Source of the DNA: Marinibaculum sp040216765
Lineage (GTDB): Bacteria > Pseudomonadota > Alphaproteobacteria > Ferrovibrionales > Ferrovibrionaceae
Assembly (NCBI GenBank): GCA_040216765.1
Contig: JAVJON010000008.1
Span: 147,932 to 211,931 of the forward strand
Direction of reading: 5' to 3'
Length of the DNA stretch: 64,000 nucleotides
The translations under genes and the position numbers were made by a program. Below are positions 49,593 through 58,607 of the stretch, piece by piece. How positions within the stretch are numbered: the first letter of the stretch is position 1; every line of letters starts with the position of its first letter. The notes under the pieces are model-generated. The model was not told where the DNA came from. It saw nothing but the letters and a program-made list of their open reading frames with translations, and searched no databases.

Positions 49593-51494
49593 ATGAGCGA
49601 TTCCTCCGCCGAGACCTATGACTGTTTCTGCTGCGGGCCGCTGGCCGGCGAACTCGGGCGCCTGGGGCTGCTGGGACGGATCCCGCCTGCGGCCGGTGCG
49701 GGCGCCGGGCCCGGCGGATCGCGGTGGCGCGACCTGCAGGCCCGCCGCCGTTTCCTGCGCGCCGCGGCCCTGCTTGGCGGCGGTGCGGCGACGGCCATGC
49801 TCGGGGGGACGGCCCTGCGGGCCGCCGATGGCGGTGCGGCGCTGGCGCTCGCTGCCGGGTCGGTGGCGGCCGGCGCACCGGCGGCCGCGACGGCGATCTT
49901 CTCCGGCGGCACGGTGCTGCCGGTGGACGATGCCTTTTCCGAGGCCGAGGCGCTGGCCATACGCGGCGCGCATGTCCTGGCGGCCGGCAGCCTGGACGAG
50001 GTCCGCCGGATCGCCGGCCCCGCCGCCCAGCATGTCGACCTGGAAGGGCGCACCCTGCTGCCGGGCTTCATCGAGCCGCATATGCATTTCGCCCTGCTGG
50101 CGGGCTTCGGCACCTGGCCGGATATCGGCGCGCGCAACCATCGGACCGTCGACGGCGCGCTGGCCGCGCTGAAGGCCCATGCCGCGAAGGCGCGGCCGGG
50201 GGAGTGGATCACCGCCCGGCAGTTCGACCCCTCGCTGCAGGCGGGGCCGGATGCGTTGACCATCGTCGAACTGGACCGGATTTCCGACAGCAACCCGGTC
50301 TTCGTGCTGAATGCCTCGGTGCATCTGGCCTATGTCAATTCCCGCGCATTGGAGGCGGCGGGGATCACCGCGGAGACGCCGGACCCGGTCGGCGGCGAGT
50401 TCGTCCGCGGGCCCGACGGCCGCCCCAACGGGACCATCAAGGGCGCGGCCGCGCATCTGCCCGTGCTGGCCTGCAATCCCGCGATGAGGGACCGCGACCT
50501 GCTGGAGGTCGGGCTGCAGGTCTGCGGCGGCGCCAATGCGGTCGGGATCACCACGTTCTGCGACCAGGCGACCGGCGGCCTGGGGGCCGGTGCGGACCTG
50601 GAGCTTTATCGCCGCCTGGCGGAAAGCGGCCGCCTGACGGCGCGCATGCGCCCGTCCCTGTTCCATGCGCAGGAGGCGGACTGGGACGCGATGGGCGTGG
50701 CCCGCGGCGACGGCGATGCGCTCGTGCGGCTGACCGGCTGGAAGATCGTCGCGGACGGCTCCAACCAGGGCTATACCGGCCTGCAGCGCGAGCCCTATTT
50801 CCGCACCGGCGGCAACGGCATGGCCTATATCGGGCAGGACGACCTGGTGCGGAAGGTGGTGCAGCGCGCGGGCCAGGGCTGGCAGATGGTGATCCACGGC
50901 AATGGCGACCGGGCGATCGACAATATCCTGGATGCGGTGGACGCGGCGGCCGCGGCGGGGATCGACGTGCCGGCCCTGCGGATCCGCATCGAGCATTGCT
51001 CGATCCTGCATGACGACCAGATCGCGCGGATCCGCCAGCACGGGATCTCGCCCAGCTTCCTGATCGGCCATGTCTATTACTGGGGCCAGGCGTTCCGCGA
51101 CGATATTTTCGGCCCCGACAAGGCCAGGCTGCTGGACCGCACCGGCGCCTGCTCGGCGGCCGGCATCACCTGGACGATGCATTCCGATGCCACGGTGACC
51201 GAGCTCAACCCCCTGCGCTGCATCCACAATGCGGTGACCCGGCAGATGTGGCGGGAACCGGACAGCGTGCTGGCGCCGGAGGAATGCGTCAGCGTGGAGC
51301 GCGCGATCCGGGCGGTCACCCGCGATGCCGCCTGGCAATGCCATTCCGAACATGAGATCGGCAGCCTGGAGCCTGGCAAGTTCGCCGACCTGGCGATCCT
51401 GGAGGCCGATCCCCGCAAGGTCGATCCGCTCGCGATCAAGGATATCAAGGTCTCCGAGACCTGGATGAACGGCCGCCAGGTCTACCAGGCCTGA
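49593..51494 (+). CDS. Tat-exported amidohydrolase (YtcJ-like, amidohydrolase family 3)
   Basis: 633 aa. The catalytic domain starts near residue 105; GFIEPHMHFALLAG carries the HxH metal site, then VIHGNGDRAIDNILDA, RIEHCSILHDDQ and WTMHSDATVTELNPL supply the other metal ligands, and IGSLEPGKFADLAIL closes the fold. A twin-arginine motif RRRFLRAAALLGGG sits at residues 51-64, unusually far in; it is preceded by a 50-residue lead with CFCCGP. The start at 49593 is kept because that lead begins cleanly there. Substrate unknown; the adjoining amide/amino-acid importer hints at an amide. Confidence 0.85.
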   Translation: MSDSSAETYDCFCCGPLAGELGRLGLLGRIPPAAGAGAGPGGSRWRDLQARRRFLRAAALLGGGAATAMLGGTALRAADGGAALALAAGSVAAGAPAAATAIFSGGTVLPVDDAFSEAEALAIRGAHVLAAGSLDEVRRIAGPAAQHVDLEGRTLLPGFIEPHMHFALLAGFGTWPDIGARNHRTVDGALAALKAHAAKARPGEWITARQFDPSLQAGPDALTIVELDRISDSNPVFVLNASVHLAYVNSRALEAAGITAETPDPVGGEFVRGPDGRPNGTIKGAAAHLPVLACNPAMRDRDLLEVGLQVCGGANAVGITTFCDQATGGLGAGADLELYRRLAESGRLTARMRPSLFHAQEADWDAMGVARGDGDALVRLTGWKIVADGSNQGYTGLQREPYFRTGGNGMAYIGQDDLVRKVVQRAGQGWQMVIHGNGDRAIDNILDAVDAAAAAGIDVPALRIRIEHCSILHDDQIARIRQHGISPSFLIGHVYYWGQAFRDDIFGPDKARLLDRTGACSAAGITWTMHSDATVTELNPLRCIHNAVTRQMWREPDSVLAPEECVSVERAIRAVTRDAAWQCHSEHEIGSLEPGKFADLAILEADPRKVDPLAIKDIKVSETWMNGRQVYQA

Positions 51495-51884
51495 CGCTGA
51501 CCGGCGCGGATGTCGGCGGCGGTTGGAACCTGATGGTACCGGCCGGGGCCGGAGGAGAGCCCTCGCCTGGCAGCGCAAGGCCAGCGCGAAAGGCGCCGCT
51601 GACGGCCGGCTGAGAGGCAGGACCCCGATGCTGGCCGGTGGCGGGAGGGAAATGCGATCGGCGCGGGGTGGAAGCCGCCGGCCGTTCCAGGAAATTCTTT
51701 TTCCCCATATTGCGAAATTGTCGCGATTCCTTCGTAATGGGCATACTCCGCGCTGCAACCTGGCAGGCGGACAAGCAGGCTGCGGTGCCGAAAGGCCGAT
51801 GCGTATGCCGCTGTTTTCCTGGGGGGAAAGCCATTGTGCCGGCGCGTGACGGTGTGACATCGTGTTGATTGGGGGGACGGCCTG
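51495..51884. promoter_or_regulatory. 390-bp leader region before the Liv/Urt-type operon
   Basis: No gene supported. An AT-rich block (about 51695-51750) contains the imperfect inverted repeat ATTGCGA-AATTG-TCGCGAT and is the likely promoter/operator. The last 40 bp hold the GGGGGGACGG ribosome site of the permease. I compared it by eye with guanidine-I and glycine riboswitches and with -24/-12 promoters and found no convincing match. Confidence 0.35.
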
Positions 51885-52766
51885 ATGGAGGTCGTGAAGC
51901 TTGTTTTCGATATTCTTGCCTTCACCTCCATCATGGTGCTGGTGGTCCTTGGGCTGGGCGTGATCGCCAGCATGATGGGCATCTTCAATTTCGCCCATGG
52001 CGAGTTCGTGCTGCTGGGCGCCTATACCGTCTACCTGTTCTCCACCGCCGGCCTGCCGGTCTGGCTGGGCATGCTGGTGGCCCCGGTGGTCGTGGGCGCG
52101 ATCGGCCTGGTGCTGGAGCGCGGCATCGTGCATCGGTTCTATGCCCTGCCCGTCGCCGCGATGCTGGGGACCTGGGCGCTGGGCCTGATCATCCGCGAGA
52201 TCGTTCGCGGCCTGCTGGGCGGGCTCTACTACAACGTGCCGGAGCCGGTGCCCGGCTCCTTCTCGCTGTTCGGCACCGAGGTCTCGGCCTGGCGGGCGAT
52301 CGTCATCGTCGTGACGGTGCTGATCGTGGCGGGCTGCTACGCCTTCATGACCCGGACCAGCTATGGCCTGCGCATCCGCGCGGCGCTGGAGAACCCGGCG
52401 CTGGCACGGTCCTGCGGCATCTCGACCACGCAGCTCTACGCCTTCACCTTCGCCTTCGGCGCCGCCCTGGCGGGCCTCGCCGGCGCGCTGATGGTGCCGC
52501 TGTTCCAGATCTTCGCCGATCTGGGCGTGCGCTTCCTGGTCCAGGGCTTCCTGTCGGTGATGCTGGGCGGCATCGGCACCTTCGAGGGGCCGGTGCTGGG
52601 CGGCGCGCTGATCGGCGCCATGGTGCCGGGCTTCCAGTGGCTGCGGGAGATCCCGGGCCTGAGCAACCTGGTGAACCCGGTCTTCGCCGAGGTGCTCGTC
52701 TTCGTCGTGGCGATCGTGATCGTCAGGCTGCGGCCTTACGGCTTCATCAAACAGGGGAGGATCTGA
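51885..52766 (+). CDS. ABC importer permease, LivH/UrtB type
   Basis: 293 aa with about eight membrane helices. LGVIASMMGIFNFAHGEFVLLGAYT and YGLRIRAALENPALARSCGISTTQLYAFTFAFGAALAGLAGAL are the LivH/UrtB signatures. First gene of a five-gene operon for uptake of a branched-chain amino acid, urea or amide. The binding-protein gene starts 1 bp after its stop region. Confidence 0.92.
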   Translation: MEVVKLVFDILAFTSIMVLVVLGLGVIASMMGIFNFAHGEFVLLGAYTVYLFSTAGLPVWLGMLVAPVVVGAIGLVLERGIVHRFYALPVAAMLGTWALGLIIREIVRGLLGGLYYNVPEPVPGSFSLFGTEVSAWRAIVIVVTVLIVAGCYAFMTRTSYGLRIRAALENPALARSCGISTTQLYAFTFAFGAALAGLAGALMVPLFQIFADLGVRFLVQGFLSVMLGGIGTFEGPVLGGALIGAMVPGFQWLREIPGLSNLVNPVFAEVLVFVVAIVIVRLRPYGFIKQGRI

Positions 52767-52767
52767 C

Positions 52768-54003
52768 ATGGCCGATGACTTCAACGAGCGCGAGGCCCGC
52801 CGGCGCGGCGTCTCGCGGCGCGGCTTCCTGCAGGGCAGCGTCACCGCGGCCGGCGCCATTGCGATCGGCACCGGCAACTGGGTGCTGCCAGCGAAATGGG
52901 CCCATGCCGCGGGGCCGATCAAGATCGGCATCGCCACCGACATCACCGGCCCGATCGGTTATGCCGGCAATGCCGACTGGAACACCGCCCAGTTGGTGGT
53001 GAAGCAGATCAACGATGCCGGCGGCATCGCGGGGCGCCCGGTCGAGCTGTACCTGGAGGACACCGCCTCCAACGAGACGGTTGCCGTCGGCAATGTCCGC
53101 AAGCTGATCCAGCAGAACCAGGTCGACATGGTGCTGGGCGGCATCACCTCGTCGATGCGCCAGGCGATCAAGGACCCGATCGTGCGCCGCGGCCGGACGC
53201 TCTACATCTACCCGCAGCTCTACGAAGGGCAGGAATGCACGAAGTACCTGTTCAACACCGGGCCGACGCCGGCGCAGCAGTGCGACCGGCTGATTCCCTG
53301 GCTGATCGCCAAGGGCAACAAGCGTTTCGCCCTGCCGTCCGCGAACTATGTCTGGCCGCACCTGCTGAACGAATATGCCCGCAAGGTGATCGAGGCGAAT
53401 GGCGGCGAGGTGATCTTCGAGGAATATTACCCGCTGGACCAGATCGAGTATTCCGCGACGGTGTCCAAGATCGTCGGCGAGAAGGTCGACTGCGTCTTCA
53501 ACACGGTCATCCCGCCCGGTGTCGGGCCGTTCTTCAAGCAGCTCTATGAGGCCGGCTTCCAGAAGAACGGTGGCCAGCTGGCCTGCGTCTATTACGACGA
53601 GAACCTGCTGAACGTGAACAAGCAGGAGGAGATGGAGGGGCTCGCGTCCTGCCTCGACTTCTTCCAGGACATCGAGGACCCGTTCAGCCAGCAGATCCTG
53701 GCGGACTACAAGGCGATGTTCCCGGACACCCCCTACCAGTTCACCGCGGGCAGCGCCGCGTCCGGCACCTGGCGCGGCCTGAAGCTGTACGAGCAGGCGG
53801 TGATCGCCACCAACGGCGATGTGGATCGCGACGCGGTCAACGAGGCGATGCAGACCGCCAAGATCGCACAAGGGCCGGGCGGCGGCTCGGAGGTGGTGCC
53901 CGGCAAGTGGCACTGCAAGATGAACATGTACATCGCCCAGGCCCATGAGGGTAAGTACGACGTGGTCGAGAAGTACGACATGGTCGACCCGAAGGAATGC
54001 TGA
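52768..54003 (+). CDS. Periplasmic substrate-binding protein (Peripla_BP_5/AmiC-UrtA-like)
   Basis: 411 aa. Twin-arginine signal SRRGFLQG at residues 16-23 followed by a hydrophobic stretch and AHA-A cut near 48. Mature part: IKIGIATDITGPIGYAGNADWNTAQLVVKQINDAGGIAGRPVEL, the type I binding fold of the LivJ/AmiC/UrtA family; RGRTLYIYPQLYEGQECTKYLFNTG and FALPSANYVWPHLLNEYARKVIEANGGEV are closer to the amide/urea branch than to LivJ. Export through Tat means it folds before export, perhaps with a cofactor or tightly bound ligand. A strong hairpin follows the stop. Confidence 0.88.
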   Translation: MADDFNEREARRRGVSRRGFLQGSVTAAGAIAIGTGNWVLPAKWAHAAGPIKIGIATDITGPIGYAGNADWNTAQLVVKQINDAGGIAGRPVELYLEDTASNETVAVGNVRKLIQQNQVDMVLGGITSSMRQAIKDPIVRRGRTLYIYPQLYEGQECTKYLFNTGPTPAQQCDRLIPWLIAKGNKRFALPSANYVWPHLLNEYARKVIEANGGEVIFEEYYPLDQIEYSATVSKIVGEKVDCVFNTVIPPGVGPFFKQLYEAGFQKNGGQLACVYYDENLLNVNKQEEMEGLASCLDFFQDIEDPFSQQILADYKAMFPDTPYQFTAGSAASGTWRGLKLYEQAVIATNGDVDRDAVNEAMQTAKIAQGPGGGSEVVPGKWHCKMNMYIAQAHEGKYDVVEKYDMVDPKEC

Positions 54004-54025
54004 GACCGTGAAGGTATCGAGACAA

Positions 54026-54093
54026 GGGCCGGCCTGACCGGCCCGATACGACCCGGCCGGCGCCGCGGGCCTTGTTCCTGCGGCGCCGGCCGG
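54026..54093 (+). terminator. Two hairpins between the binding-protein and LivM genes
   Basis: GGGCCGG-CCTGA-CCGGCCC (54026-54044) and a 14-bp perfect stem CCGGCCGGCGCCGC (54053-54066) with GCGGCGCCGGCCGG (54080-54093) around a 13-nt loop. Inside the operon, they probably shield the binding-protein mRNA from 3' decay and weaken readthrough, so more binding protein than permease is made. Confidence 0.65.
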
Positions 54094-54149
54094 CCTGACT
54101 GCCCAGGCAGTTCGATTTCCAGGCGTACCGTCCGCGAGGCCCAGACGAC

Positions 54150-55265
54150 ATGTCCGAACCGGCAGATCCTGCCCCGACCGCCCCCAGCGCGACCAAGGGG
54201 GGCGCGACCGACGGGGATGGGCGTGCAGCGAAGCGCGCGGCAACCCTCAGGGCGCGGCGGCCGCGGCGCGTCCTGCCGGCGATCGAGCTGGTGACCCTGG
54301 CGGTGTTCCTGCTGTTCCCGCTGGCGCTGGAACTGACCCTGGACAACACCTACTACCTGACCGGGCTGGCCACCCGCATGCTGCTGCTGGCGATCTTCGC
54401 CATCAGCTTCGACCTGTGCTGGGGCTATTCCGGCATCATGGCCTTCGGCCAGGGCATGTTCTTCGGCGCTGCCGGCTATGTCGTCGGCCTGCTGGGGCGC
54501 GACGCAGAGCTGGCGCAGCTGGTCGTCACGGTGCCGATCGCGATCCTGGTCTCGCTGATCTTCGCGGGGCTGATCGCCTGGTTCCTGCTGCTGGGCAAGC
54601 GCGCGCCGACGATCATCTTCGTCGCCATGGGCACCCTGACCGCGTCCTATGCGGCCGAGCGGCTGGCCGGCGGCTGGACCTATATCGGCGCCGCGAACGG
54701 CCTGTCCTCCATCGAGATCATGATGCTGGGCGGGCTGGAGTTCTTCGACGGCGAGTACAAGTTCTACTACCTGGCGCTGGCCTTCCTGGTCGCGGTCTAT
54801 GCGCTGTGCCGCATGGTGGTGAAGTCGCAGTTCGGCCTGGTGCTGGCCGGCATCCGCGAGAACGAGGAGCGACTGGCCTTCTTCGGCTACCGGGTACAGG
54901 CCTTCAAGGCGGTGATCTTCACCTTCGCCGGTGCAGTGGCGGGCCTTGCCGGCGCGCTCTACAGCTATCACGAGGGCTATGCCGGCATCGACATGCTGGG
55001 CATCCAGACCTCCACCATGGCGGTGCTCTATTCCTTCGTCGGCGGCACCGGCACCCTGATCGGGCCGGTGATCGGCGTGGTCGCGGTGGAAGTCGCGACC
55101 AACTGGCTGGCCGATGTGGAGGGGATCCGCAACTACTGGCAGTCGATCCTGGGCCTGCTGCTGCTGGTGGTGATCGCCTATCGCCCGACCGGCCTGCTGG
55201 GCTTCCTGGTCTCCCACCGGGAACGGGTCGGCTCCTACGGCCGGCCGCCGAAGCGGAACGGGTGA
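54150..55265 (+). CDS. ABC importer permease, LivM/UrtC type
   Basis: 371 aa. A hydrophilic Ala/Arg-rich N-terminus of about 45 residues precedes eight to ten helices. AISFDLCWGYSGIMAFGQGMFFGAAGYV and FGLVLAGIRENEERLAFFGYRVQAFKAVIFTFAGAVAGLAGALY are LivM/UrtC signatures. It pairs with the LivH-type protein to form the channel. The ATPase gene follows with a GTGA overlap or 5-bp gap, depending on its start. Confidence 0.92.
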   Translation: MSEPADPAPTAPSATKGGATDGDGRAAKRAATLRARRPRRVLPAIELVTLAVFLLFPLALELTLDNTYYLTGLATRMLLLAIFAISFDLCWGYSGIMAFGQGMFFGAAGYVVGLLGRDAELAQLVVTVPIAILVSLIFAGLIAWFLLLGKRAPTIIFVAMGTLTASYAAERLAGGWTYIGAANGLSSIEIMMLGGLEFFDGEYKFYYLALAFLVAVYALCRMVVKSQFGLVLAGIRENEERLAFFGYRVQAFKAVIFTFAGAVAGLAGALYSYHEGYAGIDMLGIQTSTMAVLYSFVGGTGTLIGPVIGVVAVEVATNWLADVEGIRNYWQSILGLLLLVVIAYRPTGLLGFLVSHRERVGSYGRPPKRNG

Positions 55266-55270
55266 ACGCG

Positions 55271-56005
55271 ATGGCGCTTCTCGAGGTCCGCGACGTCGGC
55301 AAGACCTTCGGTGGGCTGAAGGCCCTGGAGGGGGTCTCCGTCGATGTCCAGGCGAACAGCTTCCACGGGCTGATCGGCCCCAACGGCTCGGGCAAGAGCA
55401 CCCTGTTGAAGGCGATCGCGGGCGCGCATTTCGCCAGCACCGGCACGATCACCTTCGACGGCGCCGACATCACGCGGGCGGAGCCCTATGAGCGGGCGCG
55501 GGCGGGGCTGAGCCTGAAGTTCCAGATCACCGCCGTGCTGCCCGCCCTGTCGGTCTACGACAATGTGCTGATCGTGCTGCAGACCCGGAACAGCATCTGG
55601 CAGCTGATCCGGTCCCGCAGCCGCGGCGAGATGCACGACCGGGTGATGGAGGCGCTGCAGCGGTTCCGCCTGGCCGACCATGCCGATGTGCTGGCCGGCG
55701 AACTGAGCCACGGCCAGCAGCAATGGCTGGAAATCGCCATGGCGCTGGCGCCGCAGCCGAAGCTCCTGCTGCTGGACGAGCCGACCGGCGGCATGAGCCC
55801 GGAGGAGCGAAGGGTCACCGGCGAGCTGCTGCAGCCGATCCGGAAGTGGTGCGCGCTGGTGATCGTCGAGCACGACCTGGATTTCATCAAGGACATCTGC
55901 GACCACCTGACCGTGCTGCAGCAGGGCCAGGTGCTGGAGAGCGGCACGGTTGCGGAGATCGAGCGCTCCGAGAAGGTGCAGGAGGTCTATACCACCCGTG
56001 TCTGA
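55271..56005 (+). CDS. ABC importer ATPase, LivG/UrtD type
   Basis: 244 aa. Walker A GPNGSGKSTLL, Q-loop region LKFQITAVLPALSVYDN, signature LSHGQQQWLEIA, Walker B LLLLDEPTGGMSP, H-loop IVEHDLDFI. The LSHGQQQWLEIAMAL form is typical of UrtD-like rather than LivG-like ATPases. ATG at 55271 chosen; an in-frame GTG at 55262 overlaps the LivM stop by 4 nt and could be used instead. Confidence 0.92.
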   Translation: MALLEVRDVGKTFGGLKALEGVSVDVQANSFHGLIGPNGSGKSTLLKAIAGAHFASTGTITFDGADITRAEPYERARAGLSLKFQITAVLPALSVYDNVLIVLQTRNSIWQLIRSRSRGEMHDRVMEALQRFRLADHADVLAGELSHGQQQWLEIAMALAPQPKLLLLDEPTGGMSPEERRVTGELLQPIRKWCALVIVEHDLDFIKDICDHLTVLQQGQVLESGTVAEIERSEKVQEVYTTRV

Positions 56006-56723
56006 CGCAAGCCCCCCTGCCGACCTGCAGGCGCCCCTCCTGGACGTGCAGGCGCTCTCCTCCGGCTATGGCCGCAGCCAGGTGCTGTTCGATGTCTCGC
56101 TGAAGTCGCCACGCCGCGGCGCGGTGGCCGTGCTGGGCCGCAACGGCGCCGGGAAGACGACCCTCCTGAAGACCCTGGCGGGCGAGCTTAAGCCGATGTC
56201 GGGCCGCATCGGCTTCGATGGCCGCGATGCCACGTCGGAGGCGACGGAATCGCGGATGCGGCGCGGCATCGGCTATGTGCCGCAGGAACATGCCGTGTTC
56301 GGCCGCCTCACCGTGCGGGAGAATCTCCGGCTGGGTGCGCTGACGATGCGCAACGAGGAGGCGGTCGGCACCGTCCTGGAATTCTTCCCCAAGCTGGGCG
56401 AACGGCTCGGCCAGCAGGCGGGCACCCTGTCGGGCGGCGAGCGCAAGATGCTGGCGATCGGGCGCGCCCTGCTGGGCCGGCCCTCGCTGCTGATGCTGGA
56501 CGAACCGACCGAGGGCGTGTGGGTCGGCGTGATCGAGGAGATCGCCGACCGCCTGATGAAGCTGCGCCAGGAGATCGCCATCGTCATCGTCGAGCAGCAT
56601 GTCGAACTGGCGCTGAAGATCGCGGACTATGCCTATGTCATGGACCGCGGCGAGATCGCGCTGGAAGGTCCGGCCGACCAGGTGCGCGACGACCCGAAGC
56701 TGCTGCGCTACCTCGCGCCATAA
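55998..56723 (+). CDS. ABC importer ATPase, LivF/UrtE type
   Basis: 241 aa, starting at a GTG that overlaps the LivG-type gene by 8 nt. Walker A GRNGAGKTTLL, signature LSGGERKMLAIGRALLG, Walker B LLMLDEPTEGVWVGVIEEI, H-loop IVEQHVELAL. The D-loop region EGVWVGVIEEI differs from the usual EGIQPSII of UrtE/LivF, which may alter pairing with the partner ATPase. Last gene of the importer operon. Confidence 0.9.
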   Translation: MSDASPPADLQAPLLDVQALSSGYGRSQVLFDVSLKSPRRGAVAVLGRNGAGKTTLLKTLAGELKPMSGRIGFDGRDATSEATESRMRRGIGYVPQEHAVFGRLTVRENLRLGALTMRNEEAVGTVLEFFPKLGERLGQQAGTLSGGERKMLAIGRALLGRPSLLMLDEPTEGVWVGVIEEIADRLMKLRQEIAIVIVEQHVELALKIADYAYVMDRGEIALEGPADQVRDDPKLLRYLAP

Positions 56724-56747
56724 ACCGGCCCTGCCGGCGGCGGGCGG

Positions 56748-57590
56748 TCAGTCCTTCCCGGCAAGGGCCTCCGGATCCGCCTGCTGGATGGTGCCGCGCA
56801 GGTCCGCGACCTCGTGGCGCAGCGCGCGCAGTTCGGTCAGCAGCTCGGCGCGCTCCACCTGCGCGCGCGACTCGATCTCCGCCCTGGCCAGCTGGGTTTC
56901 CTCGTCATGCGCGGTCTGCATCGCGTTCACGATCAGCGCGATGAACAGGTTCAGCACCGCGAAGCTGGTGATCACGATGAACGGCACGAAGAACAGCCAG
57001 GCCAGCGGGTGCACCTCCATCACCGGCCGCACGATGCCCATCGACCAGCTTTCCAGGGTCATGATCTGGAACAGCGAGTACATCGAGCTGCCGATCGAGC
57101 CGAACCATTGCGGGAAGCTGGCGCCATAGAGCTTCGTGGCGATCACCGCGGCCACGTAGTAGGCGATCGCCAGCACCGCGATTACCGACCCCATGCCCGG
57201 CAGCGCGGTCAGCAGGGCGCCGACCACCGCCCGCATCTGGGGAATCACCGAGATCAGCCGCAGCACCCGCAGGACGCGCAGCGCCCGCAGCACCGAGAAT
57301 TCGCCGGCCGCCGGGACCAGGGCGATGCCCACCACGATGAAGTCGAAGATGTTCCAGCCGTCGCGGAAGAACCGCAGGCGCTGGACGTATATCTTCAGCA
57401 GCAGCTCGACCACGAAGACCGACAGCGCCGCCACGTCGAGCAACTCCAGCACAGGGCCGGCGGCATCCATCGCCTCTGTCGAGGTCTCCAAGCCCAGGGT
57501 CACCGCGTTGATCACGATGACCGCGGCAACGGCCATGTTGAAGGCACGGCTCTCGGTCAGCCGGCGGGCCCTCTCGCGCAGGTCAGGCAT
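56748..57590 (-). CDS. Voltage-gated sodium channel (NaChBac/NavAb family)
   Basis: 280 aa: six membrane helices and one pore, forming a homotetramer. S4 is FSVLRALRVLRVLRLISVIPQMR with regularly spaced arginines as voltage sensors; the pore filter is LESWSMG, the same as in NavAb. The end (about 230-275) is a coiled coil (ARAEIESRAQVERAELLTELRALRHEV) that joins the tetramer. Such channels help motility, chemotaxis and pH adaptation, often in organisms living in salt or alkali. Confidence 0.93.
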   Translation of the reverse strand: MPDLRERARRLTESRAFNMAVAAVIVINAVTLGLETSTEAMDAAGPVLELLDVAALSVFVVELLLKIYVQRLRFFRDGWNIFDFIVVGIALVPAAGEFSVLRALRVLRVLRLISVIPQMRAVVGALLTALPGMGSVIAVLAIAYYVAAVIATKLYGASFPQWFGSIGSSMYSLFQIMTLESWSMGIVRPVMEVHPLAWLFFVPFIVITSFAVLNLFIALIVNAMQTAHDEETQLARAEIESRAQVERAELLTELRALRHEVADLRGTIQQADPEALAGKD

Positions 57591-57786
57591 GGCTGCGGCC
57601 GGCCGCTGCTCCGGCGGGGTCGCGGACAGCGATGGTCCGCGCCGGTTCGATCGTCGCTTGCGAAATCGTGCCTGCCATTCCTGCCCTGCAGCCTGACCCT
57701 CTGCGCCATCGGGCGCCCGCAGGTTCGCATACCGGTTCTGGCGGAGCGACGCAATCGGCGTTCCCGGACCCGCGGGACCGCCAGGC

Positions 57787-58578
57787 TCAACCGATCAGGC
57801 GCAGCACCAGCGACGGTTTCAGCCGCTCCCAGACATCGGCCTGGCGGAAGCTGTCGCCGGCATGCAGCTTCTGCCAGTAGGCCGCGATCGCGGGGCTGGC
57901 GGCGATGCGCCTGCCCTGGCGGACGAAGCGCAGGCGCGCCAGGAACACCGTCGCCACCACGTCGGCGGCGCCATAGCGCGCGCCGCCCAGGAACGGCCCG
58001 CCGGCAAGGCCCTGTTCAAGCATCTGCATGAGGCCATCGACCTCTGCGTTCAGGGCGGCCCAGCGCGGGGCCTGGGGCTGCGAAAAGGCGGCGACGCGCC
58101 GGTCGAAGATTTCGGCGCGCCTGCGATAGACCTCGGCAAGGTCGGGGTTGGCCCCGGCCAGCTGGAGCATGTCGCCGCGAATCTTCCCCAGCTTGCGGGG
58201 GATCAGGAAGCGGGCGACCGGGTTCCAGCCCAGCAGCCAGGCGAAGGTGTATTGGTCCACCGGGAAGCGGTAGAGCCGGGCCAGGATCCCGTCCTCCGCC
58301 GCATCCGCGGCATCGGGGAAGGCATGTTCCAGGATCAGGCGGCTGTCGGGCAGAAGGCGGTCCGGGTCGCCGGCCCCGTCGCCGGGCAGGGCGAGCACCG
58401 GAACCGTCATCTCCGGGTTCAGGCGGACGAACCAGGGCGCCTGGTTTTCCCGCGTCCGGTGGATGTCGACGAGCCGGCTGTCGAACCGCAGCCCGGCCTC
58501 GATCAGGGCCAGCCTGGCGATCATCGAATAGTACGACGAGGCCGCATGGTAGAGGAGGGGAGGCCGAACGGTCGCCAT
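57787..58578 (-). CDS. Glutathione S-transferase family protein
   Basis: 263 aa. N-terminal thioredoxin-like domain (PPLLYHAASSYYSMIARLALIEAGLRFDSRLVDIH, NPEMTVPVLALPGDG, LLPDSRLILEHAFP) and an all-helical C-terminal domain with DGLMQMLEQGLAGGPFLGGARYGAADVVATVFLARL. Substrate unknown. The start at 58578 is placed where the GST fold begins. A 14-bp tandem repeat lies just upstream, and the nucleotidyltransferase gene 112 bp further up. Confidence 0.85.
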   Translation of the reverse strand: MATVRPPLLYHAASSYYSMIARLALIEAGLRFDSRLVDIHRTRENQAPWFVRLNPEMTVPVLALPGDGAGDPDRLLPDSRLILEHAFPDAADAAEDGILARLYRFPVDQYTFAWLLGWNPVARFLIPRKLGKIRGDMLQLAGANPDLAEVYRRRAEIFDRRVAAFSQPQAPRWAALNAEVDGLMQMLEQGLAGGPFLGGARYGAADVVATVFLARLRFVRQGRRIAASPAIAAYWQKLHAGDSFRQADVWERLKPSLVLRLIG

Positions 58579-58607
58579 GATATGCCCCGGTTCTCGCTTG
58601 TTCCCGA

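Noticed and set aside
51495..51884. Guanidine-I or glycine riboswitch, or a -24/-12 promoter, before the importer operon
   Set aside because: Some G-rich and GGC/TGC pieces looked suggestive, but spacing and conserved cores did not fit by eye.
48321..52946. A 1541-codon minus-strand frame across CobW, amidohydrolase and importer genes
   Set aside because: Same kind of GC-driven shadow, with low-complexity content.
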